From positions 124,001-188,000 of the forward strand of contig NZ_JBBEYB010000008.1 in NCBI RefSeq assembly GCF_037482285.1: a stretch of 64,000 nucleotides of DNA. Direction: 5' to 3'. Under the pieces are notes generated by a model. That model made no database searches and was not told where the DNA came from. It saw nothing but the letters and a program-made list of their open reading frames with translations. Position 1 is the first letter of the stretch, and the number at the start of each line of letters is the position of its first letter. Positions 1-7,247 of this stretch are shown piece after piece. A program made the translations under genes and the position numbers. The DNA is from Aquabacterium sp029268225 (GTDB taxonomy: Bacteria; Pseudomonadota; Gammaproteobacteria; Burkholderiales; Burkholderiaceae_C).

Positions 1-2085
1 AAGATGATGCGCGACAGTCTGCTGGCGGTTGAGGATTCGCGCTTTTACGAGCACCCTGGCATCGACGTGATTGGCGTGCTGCGCGCCATCGTGGCCAATG
101 CCACGGGCGGCCGCACCCAGGGGGCATCGACCATCACCCAGCAGGTGGCCCGCACCTTCTTCCTGACGCGCGAACGGACGCTGTCACGCAAGCTCAAGGA
201 GGCCTTGCTGTCGCTGCGCATCGAGCAGCAGCTGAGCAAGGACCAGATCCTGGAGCTCTACATGAACCAGATCTACCTGGGGGCACGCACCTACGGCTTT
301 GCCGAGGCCGCCCGCACCTACTTCGGCAAGCCCATCTCCCAGTTGTCGGTGGCTGAATGCGCCATGCTGGCCGGCTTGCCACAAAATCCGGCGTACGCCA
401 ACCCGATCAAGAGCCCCAAGCGCGCCAAGGATCGCCAGCTGGTCGTGCTGTCACGCATGCGTGCCGAAGGCGTGATCGACGACATCGTGTACACCGCCGC
501 CAAGGCCGAGAAGCTGGATGTGCGCAACCCTGGCGAGATGGACGTGCACGGCGAGTATGTGGCCGAGATGGCGCGTGCCCAGGTGTATGCCCAGTATGGT
601 GAGTCGGCGTACACCAGTGGCATGAAGGTGGTGACCACGCTGCGTGCGGCCGACCAGCAGGCTGCGTGGAAGGCCGTGCGCAAGACCCTGATCGATCGAG
701 AGCTGCGCTTGGCCTGGCGTGGTCCCGAAGCGCAGGAGGACCTGCCAGCTGATCTGGACGACCAGGACCCCGCGCTGGCCCAGTTGCTGGCGGATTACAA
801 CGATGACGAAACCTTGCGCGTGGCGCTGGTGACGCAGGCCAGCAGCAAGCAGGTGACGGTGGTGCTGGCCTCCGGTGACGTGCTGCAGATCAGCGGCAAA
901 GGCCTGCGCCAGGCCCAAGCTGGCCTATCGGCCAAGGCGCGCGCCACCTTGCGACTGGAGCGCGGTTCGGTGGTGCGTGTCATGCAGCAGGGTCAGGACT
1001 GGGTGATCACGCAATGGCCACAGGCCGAAGGGGCGTTGGTGGCCATGGACCCGCACGATGGCCAGATTCGGGCGCTGGTCGGCGGGTTTGACTTTCAGCG
1101 CAACCAGTTCAACCACGTCACCCAGGGCTGGCGTCAACCCGGCTCCACCTACAAGCCCTTCCTGTATTCCGCCGCGCTTGAGAACGGCGTGATGCCGGAG
1201 ACCCTGATCAACGATGCCCCGCTGACCAATGTGGGGGACTGGACGCCCAGTAACGCGGACGGCAGTGCCGACGGCCCCACGCCGCTGCACATTGCATTGG
1301 CCAAATCCAAGAACCTGGTCAGCATCCGTCTGGTTCAGTTGATGGGCCCGGAGGCCGCGCGTCAATGGACGGGACATTTCGGCTTTGATGTGGACAAGCA
1401 ACCCGCCAACCTCACGTTGGCACTGGGCTCTGGTTCGACCACAGCGATGCAGATGGCCAGCGCCTATGCAGTCTTTGCCAACGGCGGCCTGTCGGTCAAC
1501 CCTGTGCTGATCCAGAAAATTCAGGATGGTCAGGGCAAGGTGGTGTTCGAAGCCAAACCCAAGGTGGCTGACGAGTCCCAGCGTGTCATCCCGGCCCGCA
1601 ATGCATTTCTCACTGCCACCTTGCTCAATGAGGTGGCTCGCAGCGGTACCGCTGCCAAGGCGCAGGCGCAACTGCGTCGCCCTGATCTCTATGGCAAGAC
1701 CGGCACCACCAACGACGTGGTGGACGCGTGGTTTGCAGGGTTTCAGCCCAATCTGGTTGCCGTGGTCTGGTTTGGCTACGACACGCCACGCAGCCTGGGC
1801 ACCCATGCCTCCGGCGGCTCTCTGGCGCTGCCAGCCTGGATCCAGTTCATGAGCACGGCGCTGCGCAATGAGCCTGTGCGCACACTGAGTGCGCCTGAGG
1901 GTGTCGTCAGCCTGCCTACGGGTTGGCGCTATACGGAGTGGGCCGAAGGCGGTTTCCTCACAGAGTTGGGCGTAGACGAGACACCGATCGATCGCAGCCT
2001 GATTCCGACCCCACCGGCCTCGGGTGCCTCGGCCAGCGAGGGCGAAGACACGCTGCGCTCGTTCATTGATCGGCTGTTCAACTGA
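1..2085 (+). CDS. mrcA: Penicillin-binding protein 1A, 5'-truncated
   Basis: Bifunctional class A PBP that polymerises lipid II and cross-links peptidoglycan at the outer face of the inner membrane. The reading frame is open to the window edge, so the N-terminal membrane anchor and the first part of the GT51 domain lie outside. Counting from the first ATG at 4, the glycosyltransferase motif EDSRFYEHPG gives catalytic Glu10, followed by QGASTITQQ. The transpeptidase domain has all three signatures: STYK with nucleophile Ser381, SKN at 435-437 and KTGTT from 565. About 693 residues are visible. It converges on the YgjP-like gene with a 20-bp gap. Family assignment is firm; only the missing start is uncertain. 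Confidence 0.95.
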   Translation, partial: KMMRDSLLAVEDSRFYEHPGIDVIGVLRAIVANATGGRTQGASTITQQVARTFFLTRERTLSRKLKEALLSLRIEQQLSKDQILELYMNQIYLGARTYGFAEAARTYFGKPISQLSVAECAMLAGLPQNPAYANPIKSPKRAKDRQLVVLSRMRAEGVIDDIVYTAAKAEKLDVRNPGEMDVHGEYVAEMARAQVYAQYGESAYTSGMKVVTTLRAADQQAAWKAVRKTLIDRELRLAWRGPEAQEDLPADLDDQDPALAQLLADYNDDETLRVALVTQASSKQVTVVLASGDVLQISGKGLRQAQAGLSAKARATLRLERGSVVRVMQQGQDWVITQWPQAEGALVAMDPHDGQIRALVGGFDFQRNQFNHVTQGWRQPGSTYKPFLYSAALENGVMPETLINDAPLTNVGDWTPSNADGSADGPTPLHIALAKSKNLVSIRLVQLMGPEAARQWTGHFGFDVDKQPANLTLALGSGSTTAMQMASAYAVFANGGLSVNPVLIQKIQDGQGKVVFEAKPKVADESQRVIPARNAFLTATLLNEVARSGTAAKAQAQLRRPDLYGKTGTTNDVVDAWFAGFQPNLVAVVWFGYDTPRSLGTHASGGSLALPAWIQFMSTALRNEPVRTLSAPEGVVSLPTGWRYTEWAEGGFLTELGVDETPIDRSLIPTPPASGASASEGEDTLRSFIDRLFN

Positions 2086-2105
2086 CCCCCAACCTGACCA
2101 GGGCT

Positions 2106-2696
2106 TCAGCCTCCAGCTGGGCCCTTGGCGCCCAGGAGCCCCAACTCCTGAGCCACCAGCCACAGCCGCAGATCGAACTCGTGCTGGTGGTACTGCGGTG
2201 CCATGTGCGTGCACAGGCTGTAGAAAGCCTTGTTGTGCTCGCGCTCCTTGAGGTGGGCAAGTTCATGCACCACGATCATCTCCAGGAACTCAGGCGGCGT
2301 CTCCTTGAACAGGCTGGCAACCCGAATCTCGCGCTTGGCCTTGAGCTTGCCGCCCTGCACGCGTGAGACCATGGTGTGCGTGCCCAGCGCGTGCGCGATG
2401 ACCTTGATCTTGCTGTCAAAGGCGATCTTGCTGAGCGGCTCGCTGCTGCGCAGGTAGCGCTGCTTGAGGTCCATCACATAGTCGTACAGGGCCTTGTCGG
2501 TACGGACCTCGTGCTGATCGGGGTAGCGCCGCGCCAACATGTCGCCCAGCTTGCCGTCGTCGATCAGGCCCTGCACCTGCTGCAACAGGTGGGCCGGGTA
2601 GCCGCTGAGGTACTTGAGGTGTGGCGGCGTGCTGCGGTGATGCGGCACCAGCGGCGTCACCGACGGGCGGCTTTCAGGGCGCGATCTGTTCGGCAT
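2106..2696 (-). CDS. YgjP-like (M48-type) metallopeptidase
   Basis: Small zinc metallopeptidase-like protein of the YgjP/DUF45 family, 196 residues from the ATG at 2696. The HELAH motif in the C-terminal half is the zinc-binding and catalytic signature, followed by the family's typical EHNKAFY stretch, in which a second His is a likely ligand. There is no signal peptide or membrane segment, so it should be cytoplasmic. The start at 2696 overlaps the end of sbcB by 23 bp and implies translational coupling; an upstream in-frame start at 2738 would give 14 extra, unconserved-looking residues. The physiological substrate of the family is not established. Confidence 0.8.
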   Translation of the reverse strand: MPNRSRPESRPSVTPLVPHHRSTPPHLKYLSGYPAHLLQQVQGLIDDGKLGDMLARRYPDQHEVRTDKALYDYVMDLKQRYLRSSEPLSKIAFDSKIKVIAHALGTHTMVSRVQGGKLKAKREIRVASLFKETPPEFLEMIVVHELAHLKEREHNKAFYSLCTHMAPQYHQHEFDLRLWLVAQELGLLGAKGPAGG

Positions 2697-4128
2697 AGTC
2701 GTACAGCGCCCCCAGGATGTCCTGGCCGCGCTCGTCATCGTCAGACAGGGTTTCGCTCAGCGCGTCGATGCGCTCGAAGAAGGCTTGCAGTGACAGGCTG
2801 CCGCCCTGCCCCTCGTGCAGGCGCGCCACGCGCAGGGCATGCCAGCGAGCCAACTCGGCCTCGTTGAGGGTGTCAGGGAAGTTGCGAGCGCGGTAGCGGA
2901 AGAACAGTTCGTCAAGTCGCTCGTCGACAAAGCCGGGGTGCTTGTCGGCCAGTTGCTCACCGGAGAGCACGCGCAGACGCTCCAGCACGCGCCGGTCTTC
3001 ATTGCCGACGAAACCGCCGTAGAGGTCCTCGTCCACATCGGTGTCGAGCGAACGTTCGGGACGGGCGAAGACCTCGGCCCAGATGCCATCCATGCTCGGG
3101 CCTTGCGCGGCCGCCCATTCGGCGTGCGCCATCGCCTGGGCCACGTCGATGCCCCACGTCTGGCACAAGGCGGGCGTCAGTACCTTGAGGTTGCCGACCA
3201 CGATGGGCGACTTGTTGATGTGCACGCTCTTGAGCGGCAGGCGGGTCACGCCTTCGGGCAAGTCGGCGGTCTTGGTGAACAGGCGCAGGCGCAGCTCCTC
3301 GGCGCTGAGGGTGAAGAGCTCACGCGGATCGTGCGCGAGGTCCCACACCAGGATCTCGTTCTTGTTGCTGGGATGCTGGGCCAGCGGCCACACCAGGGCC
3401 ATGCAACCGCGCTCGTGGCTGAACATGCCCGAGATGTGCAGGAAAGGTTTCCAGTGCGAGCGGGGCTGATCCAGCCCGGCTTCGGCCAGCATGGCGTCTT
3501 TCTTGCGCAGCTTCAGGCAGAAGTCCCACAGACGCGGCTGGGCCTGTTTGAGCAGACGGGCCAGCGCGATGGTGGCCCGTACGTCGGACAAGGCGTCGTG
3601 CGCAGCCTCGTGGCTCAGGCCGTTGGCCGCGGTCAAGTGCTCCAGCTTGAAAGACGGGCGGCCGTCGTCGTGCTGGGGCCACTGGATGCCTTCGGGGCGC
3701 AGCGCCCAGGTGGTGCGCACCACGTCCAGCAGGTCCCAGCGGCCGCAGCCGTTCTGCCATTCGCGGGCATAAGGGTCGATGAGGTTGCGCCAGAACAGGT
3801 GTCGCGTGACCTCATCGTCAAAGCGGATGGTGTTGTAGCCCACACCGATGGTGTGGGGCAGGGCCAGCTCCTGGGCGATGGCCTGGGCAAAGGCGTGCTC
3901 AGGCACGCCCTGCTCCAGACAGGTCTGCGGCAGGATGCCGGTCAGCAGGCAGGCTTCGGGCTCGGGCAGGTAGTCGGGCGCGGGGGCGCAGTACTGCATC
4001 AACGGCTCGCCCACCTCGTTCAGGTCGGCATCGGTGCGGATGCCCGCGAACTGCGAGGGACGGTCGCGCCGCGGCACCTTGCCGAAGGTTTCGTAGTCGT
4101 GCCAGTAGAAGGTGAAATCGCCGCTCAT
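2674..4128 (-). CDS. sbcB: Exodeoxyribonuclease I
   Basis: 3'-5' single-strand DNA exonuclease used in mismatch repair and recombination. The protein is 484 residues, close to the E. coli enzyme. The DEDDh catalytic set is visible: FYWHDYETFG near the N-terminus (Asp11, Glu13), the GYNTIRFDDE segment (motif II Asp), and AHDALSDVRAT (motif III His and Asp). The C-terminal half corresponds to the SH3-like and helical domains of ExoI. I chose the ATG at 4128 because MSGDFTFYWHDYE is where the fold begins; an in-frame TTG at 4164 would add 12 residues. It follows the FabH-like gene but a strong terminator-like hairpin separates the two. Confidence 0.93.
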   Translation of the reverse strand: MSGDFTFYWHDYETFGKVPRRDRPSQFAGIRTDADLNEVGEPLMQYCAPAPDYLPEPEACLLTGILPQTCLEQGVPEHAFAQAIAQELALPHTIGVGYNTIRFDDEVTRHLFWRNLIDPYAREWQNGCGRWDLLDVVRTTWALRPEGIQWPQHDDGRPSFKLEHLTAANGLSHEAAHDALSDVRATIALARLLKQAQPRLWDFCLKLRKKDAMLAEAGLDQPRSHWKPFLHISGMFSHERGCMALVWPLAQHPSNKNEILVWDLAHDPRELFTLSAEELRLRLFTKTADLPEGVTRLPLKSVHINKSPIVVGNLKVLTPALCQTWGIDVAQAMAHAEWAAAQGPSMDGIWAEVFARPERSLDTDVDEDLYGGFVGNEDRRVLERLRVLSGEQLADKHPGFVDERLDELFFRYRARNFPDTLNEAELARWHALRVARLHEGQGGSLSLQAFFERIDALSETLSDDDERGQDILGALYDYAEQIAP

Positions 4129-4158
4129 GAAAGCAGAAAAAGCCAGAGTCGTCAGGAT

Positions 4159-4192
4159 GGACAAACGGCCCGCTGGACAACCAGACGGGCCG
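4159..4192 (-). terminator. Rho-independent terminator after the fabH-like gene
   Basis: Read on the minus strand, 4192-4166 forms a long stem: CGGCCCG pairs with CGGGCCG and an inner CTGG pairs with CCAG around a TTGT loop, with one bulged T. TTTGTCC follows. It lies 24 bp after the fabH-like stop codon and 31 bp before the sbcB start, so it should limit read-through into sbcB. Confidence 0.65.
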
Positions 4193-4215
4193 CTGCAGGG
4201 AGGGTCAGGCCAGGA

Positions 4216-5337
4216 TCAGCGCTTGCGCACGACCACGCAGCCGACCGAGTAACCCGCACCGAAGGAGCAGATCACGCCCAGGTCACCGGCCTTCAGATCG
4301 CTCTTGTGCAAGTGGAAGGCGATGATGGAGCCGGCCGACGAGGTGTTAGCGTACTCGTCCAGGATCAGCGGGGCGACATCGGGGGTGACTTCGCCACCGG
4401 TCAACTTCTTGACGATGAGCTGGTTCATCGACAGGTTGGCCTGGTGCAGCCAGAAGCGGCGCACGTCAGTGGGAGCCAAATTGAGCTCGGTCAGTTCGGA
4501 CTCGATGTGGGCGGCGGCGATGGGCACCACTTCCTTGAAGACCTTGCGGCCTTCCTGGCGGAAGGTCTTGTCGCGGGCCTTCGGGTCGCTGTCTTCGCTG
4601 CGGTTGAGATAGCCGAAGTTGTTGCGGATGTTGTTGGAGAACTGGGTGGCCAGCTTGGAGCCCAGCACTTCCCACTGCTCGGCCGAGGTGGCGGTCTCGG
4701 CGCGCTCGACGATGGTGGCGGTGGCCACGTCACCGAAGATGAAGTGGCAGTCGCGGTCTTTCCACTCCTGGTGGCCCGAGGTGATTTCGGGGTTGATCAC
4801 CAGCACGCACTTGGCGGAGCCCGACTTGATGGCGTTGACCGCCTGCTCCAGACCGAAGGTGGCGGCCGAGCAGGCCACGTTCATGTCGTAGCCGTAGCCC
4901 TTGGCGCCGATGGCGTTCTGGATTTCGATGGCGATGGCCGGGTAGGCGCGCTGCAGGTTGGAGCACGAGCAGATCACGGCGTCGATGTCGGCACCGGTCT
5001 TGCCGGCGGCGGCCATGGCCTTCTTGGCGGCTTCCACGCCGATCTCGGCCAGGATGGACAGTTCGTCGTCGCCCCGTGGCTGCAGGCGCGGGTACATGCG
5101 TGTGGGGTCGAGGATGCCCGACTTTTCCATCACGTAGCGCTGCTTGATGCCCGAGGCCTTTTCGATGAACTCGACGCTGGAGTGGGCCAGGGCCGTCAGG
5201 GAGCCGGCCTCGATCTCGGCGGCGTGCTCGGCGTTGTACTGGTCAACGTAAGCGTTGAAGGCCTCAACGAGCTCGGCGTTGGTGATGGTGTAAGGCGGCT
5301 GGTACAAACCAGTTCCGCTGATGACGACTGCGCTCAT
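4216..5337 (-). CDS. Beta-ketoacyl-ACP synthase III (FabH-like)
   Basis: Thiolase-fold condensing enzyme of 373 residues, related to FabH, which joins an acyl-CoA to malonyl-ACP to start fatty acid chains. The catalytic triad can be read directly: Cys156 in NVACSAATFG, His298 in LHQAN and Asn331 in YANTSSAGS. The C-terminal GAGYSVGCVVVRKR is typical of the family. It is longer than classical FabH (about 320 residues) and stands alone rather than with plsX, fabD and fabG, so it is more likely a second KASIII, for example one handling medium-chain acyl-CoA as described for some Pseudomonas homologues, than the housekeeping initiator. That sub-role is inference. Confidence 0.85.
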   Translation of the reverse strand: MSAVVISGTGLYQPPYTITNAELVEAFNAYVDQYNAEHAAEIEAGSLTALAHSSVEFIEKASGIKQRYVMEKSGILDPTRMYPRLQPRGDDELSILAEIGVEAAKKAMAAAGKTGADIDAVICSCSNLQRAYPAIAIEIQNAIGAKGYGYDMNVACSAATFGLEQAVNAIKSGSAKCVLVINPEITSGHQEWKDRDCHFIFGDVATATIVERAETATSAEQWEVLGSKLATQFSNNIRNNFGYLNRSEDSDPKARDKTFRQEGRKVFKEVVPIAAAHIESELTELNLAPTDVRRFWLHQANLSMNQLIVKKLTGGEVTPDVAPLILDEYANTSSAGSIIAFHLHKSDLKAGDLGVICSFGAGYSVGCVVVRKR

Positions 5338-5368
5338 GGCACCCCGGGGACTCTAGCCAAAACCTTGG

Positions 5369-5397
5369 ATTTTGCCACCTTTCACCTGCGGGGCCAA
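5369..5397 (-). promoter_or_regulatory. Candidate promoter of the fabH-like gene
   Basis: On the minus strand a -35-like TTGGCC (5397-5392) and a -10-like CAAAAT (5374-5369) are separated by exactly 17 bp, about 35 bp before the ATG. Match quality is moderate. A perfect 18-bp palindrome sits directly upstream (5400-5417), where a regulator would meet the polymerase. Confidence 0.35.
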
Positions 5398-5399
5398 TC

Positions 5400-5417
5400 C
5401 ATGACAGGCCTGTCATG
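5400..5417. promoter_or_regulatory. Perfect 18-bp palindrome, candidate operator
   Basis: CATGACAGGCCTGTCATG reads identically on both strands. It lies in the 105-bp gap between rluA and the fabH-like gene, immediately upstream of the candidate fabH-like promoter. A zero-loop palindrome is a poor RNA hairpin but a good site for a dimeric repressor or activator. The binding protein is unknown; no regulator gene is adjacent. Confidence 0.5.
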
Positions 5418-5442
5418 TGGGCACCTGACACGGTCTGCGGTC

Positions 5443-6105
5443 TTAAAAAGGCGCGGCACAGGCCCAATGCACCCGCTCGCCGGAAACCGGGTGCGGCAGG
5501 CTCAAAGCCTCCGCGTGCAGGAGCAGTCGGGGCGCACGGGCCTGGCTGTCGGCATCGCCATAGAAGGGGTCGCCCAGCATCGGATGTCCGAGCGCCAGCA
5601 TGTGCACGCGCAACTGGTGCGACCGTCCAGTCACCGGCGTGAGCGCCACACGGGTCTCGTCTTTCTGCGGGTCGCAGGCCAGCACCTCGTACAGCGTCTG
5701 AGAAGGCTTGCCCCGCTCGAAGCACACCATCTGACGCGGCCGGTTCGGCCAGTCGGCGATCAGCGGCAAGTTGACCTCGCCGTGGTCCTGCGCCAGCAAG
5801 CCTTGGACAACCGCCACATAGCGCTTGTCCACCTGGCGATCCTGGAACAGCACGCTCAAGGCCCGCTGCATGGCCTCGCCTCGGGCGAACACCAGCAGAC
5901 CTGAAGTGGCCATGTCGAGCCGGTGCACGGTGAGCGCCTCGGGGAAGCGCTGCTGCACGCGGTGCACCATGCAGTCCTGCCGGTCCTCTCCGCGTCCCGG
6001 CACCGAGAGCAGGCCTTCGGGCTTGTTGACGACGATGAGGGCCTCGTCCACGTGGATCAGGTCCAGCCCCTCATCAGGCGGCGGTGTGTAGATGACCTCG
6101 CTCAT
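5443..6105 (-). CDS. rluA: Pseudouridine synthase RluA
   Basis: Converts specific uridines in 23S rRNA and some tRNAs to pseudouridine. The 220-residue protein carries the family signature VHRLDMATSG; from the ATG at 6105 the catalytic Asp is residue 64, as in E. coli RluA. There is no S4 RNA-binding domain at the N-terminus, which fits RluA rather than RluC or RluD. VTGRSHQLRVHM further on is also conserved. An in-frame TTG at 6120 would add five residues; the ATG is preferred. It is 24 bp downstream of the BASS-type carrier gene, so probably co-transcribed. Confidence 0.88.
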   Translation of the reverse strand: MSEVIYTPPPDEGLDLIHVDEALIVVNKPEGLLSVPGRGEDRQDCMVHRVQQRFPEALTVHRLDMATSGLLVFARGEAMQRALSVLFQDRQVDKRYVAVVQGLLAQDHGEVNLPLIADWPNRPRQMVCFERGKPSQTLYEVLACDPQKDETRVALTPVTGRSHQLRVHMLALGHPMLGDPFYGDADSQARAPRLLLHAEALSLPHPVSGERVHWACAAPF

Positions 6106-6129
6106 GTCACGATGTGGCAAAAAGCTTGC

Positions 6130-7128
6130 TCACGCCACCTGCTTGCTGACGCGGGCGGCATACCGGCGCGCCAGCACCGCGCACACGAACAATTGCATCT
6201 GGTGGTAGAGCATGATCGGCAAGATCAGGACGCCCATGGCCGCGTTGCCACCAAAGAGCAGTTTGGCCATCGGCATGCCCGAAGCCAGGGTCTTCTTCGA
6301 GCCGCAGAACACCGCCACGATCTCGTCAGGCAGGTCAAATCCCAACGCACGAGCCACCTTGCGACTGAACCACAGCATCGGGAACAGGAAGACCGCTGCA
6401 CCCAGCAGGGCCTGCGCCAGCAAGACCGGGCCATGCTTGGTCCATAGGCCATCGGCCACCGAGTCGCTGAAAGCGGCCCACACCATCAGCACGATCACGC
6501 CGCGGTCAAAGATGGTGGTGTAGCGCTTGATGCGCGCAAAGAAGGCCCCTAACCAGGGTCGCAGCAGGTGGCCAATCACGAAAGGCAGCAACAGCATCTG
6601 TGCCACCTTCAACATCGTCTGGCTGATGTCCATGTGCTGCCCCTGGCCACTCATGACCAGGCTGACGAGCAAGGGCGTCAGGAACACGCCGAGCAAGGTG
6701 GACAAGGTGGCGTTGAGCACGGCGGCCGCCACATGGCCCCGGGCCAGCGCGGTCATCGCGACCGACGAGGACACGGTGGACGGCAAGACCGCCAGGTAAA
6801 AGAAGCCCATCAACAGGTCGTGCGAAATCCAGCGCCCGCCCACCAGCGCCAGCACGGCCCACCAGATCGGGAAAATGACGTAGGTGCAGGCCTGCACCAG
6901 CAGGTGCAGCTTCCACTTGCTGGCGCCGGTTTTGAGACTGTCGGTGGACAGGCCCATGCCGTGCAGGAAAAAGAGCAGGAAGACGCCGATGTCGGTCACC
7001 TGTCCCAGGTGCAGAGGGCCGTCGCTGCGCCCCCAGTCGGGCACGAACGACGCCAGCAGCACCGCGCCCACCATCGCGATCAGAAACCAGTCTGCCGCAC
7101 CACTTTGTTTGTTCGACGTCTTCCGCAC
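6130..7128 (-). CDS. Bile acid:sodium symporter family carrier (YfeH-like)
   Basis: Integral membrane protein of about 332 residues in the SBF-like group (PF13593 type). Nine or ten hydrophobic segments run through the protein. The segment CGSKKTLASGMPMAKLLFGG is the characteristic crossover region of YfeH-type members. The substrate is not known; members have been linked to organic anion uptake. The start is uncertain: the open frame extends to a codon at 7224, but that N-terminus is Cys/Gly-rich and not membrane-like; a GTG at 7128 gives a short basic N-terminus before the first helix and is preferred. It is divergent from acnA with a 119-bp gap. Confidence 0.75.
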   Translation of the reverse strand: MRKTSNKQSGAADWFLIAMVGAVLLASFVPDWGRSDGPLHLGQVTDIGVFLLFFLHGMGLSTDSLKTGASKWKLHLLVQACTYVIFPIWWAVLALVGGRWISHDLLMGFFYLAVLPSTVSSSVAMTALARGHVAAAVLNATLSTLLGVFLTPLLVSLVMSGQGQHMDISQTMLKVAQMLLLPFVIGHLLRPWLGAFFARIKRYTTIFDRGVIVLMVWAAFSDSVADGLWTKHGPVLLAQALLGAAVFLFPMLWFSRKVARALGFDLPDEIVAVFCGSKKTLASGMPMAKLLFGGNAAMGVLILPIMLYHQMQLFVCAVLARRYAARVSKQVA

Positions 7129-7247
7129 CAGATTCAATCCTGCACACGTGGCATGGCCACACGGGCCATATTGTCCACCGCATGGGCTTGCTGTCAGAAT
7201 GAAGCTCGCTTTGCCCCGGAACATCGACCACGATACGGAGGGACTTC

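Noticed and set aside
2815..5904. 1029-codon open frame on the plus strand
   Set aside because: It is antisense to sbcB, the fabH-like gene and rluA, all with readable catalytic motifs. Its translation is repetitive in Gly, Val, Gln and His, the usual artefact of the opposite strand in GC-rich genes.
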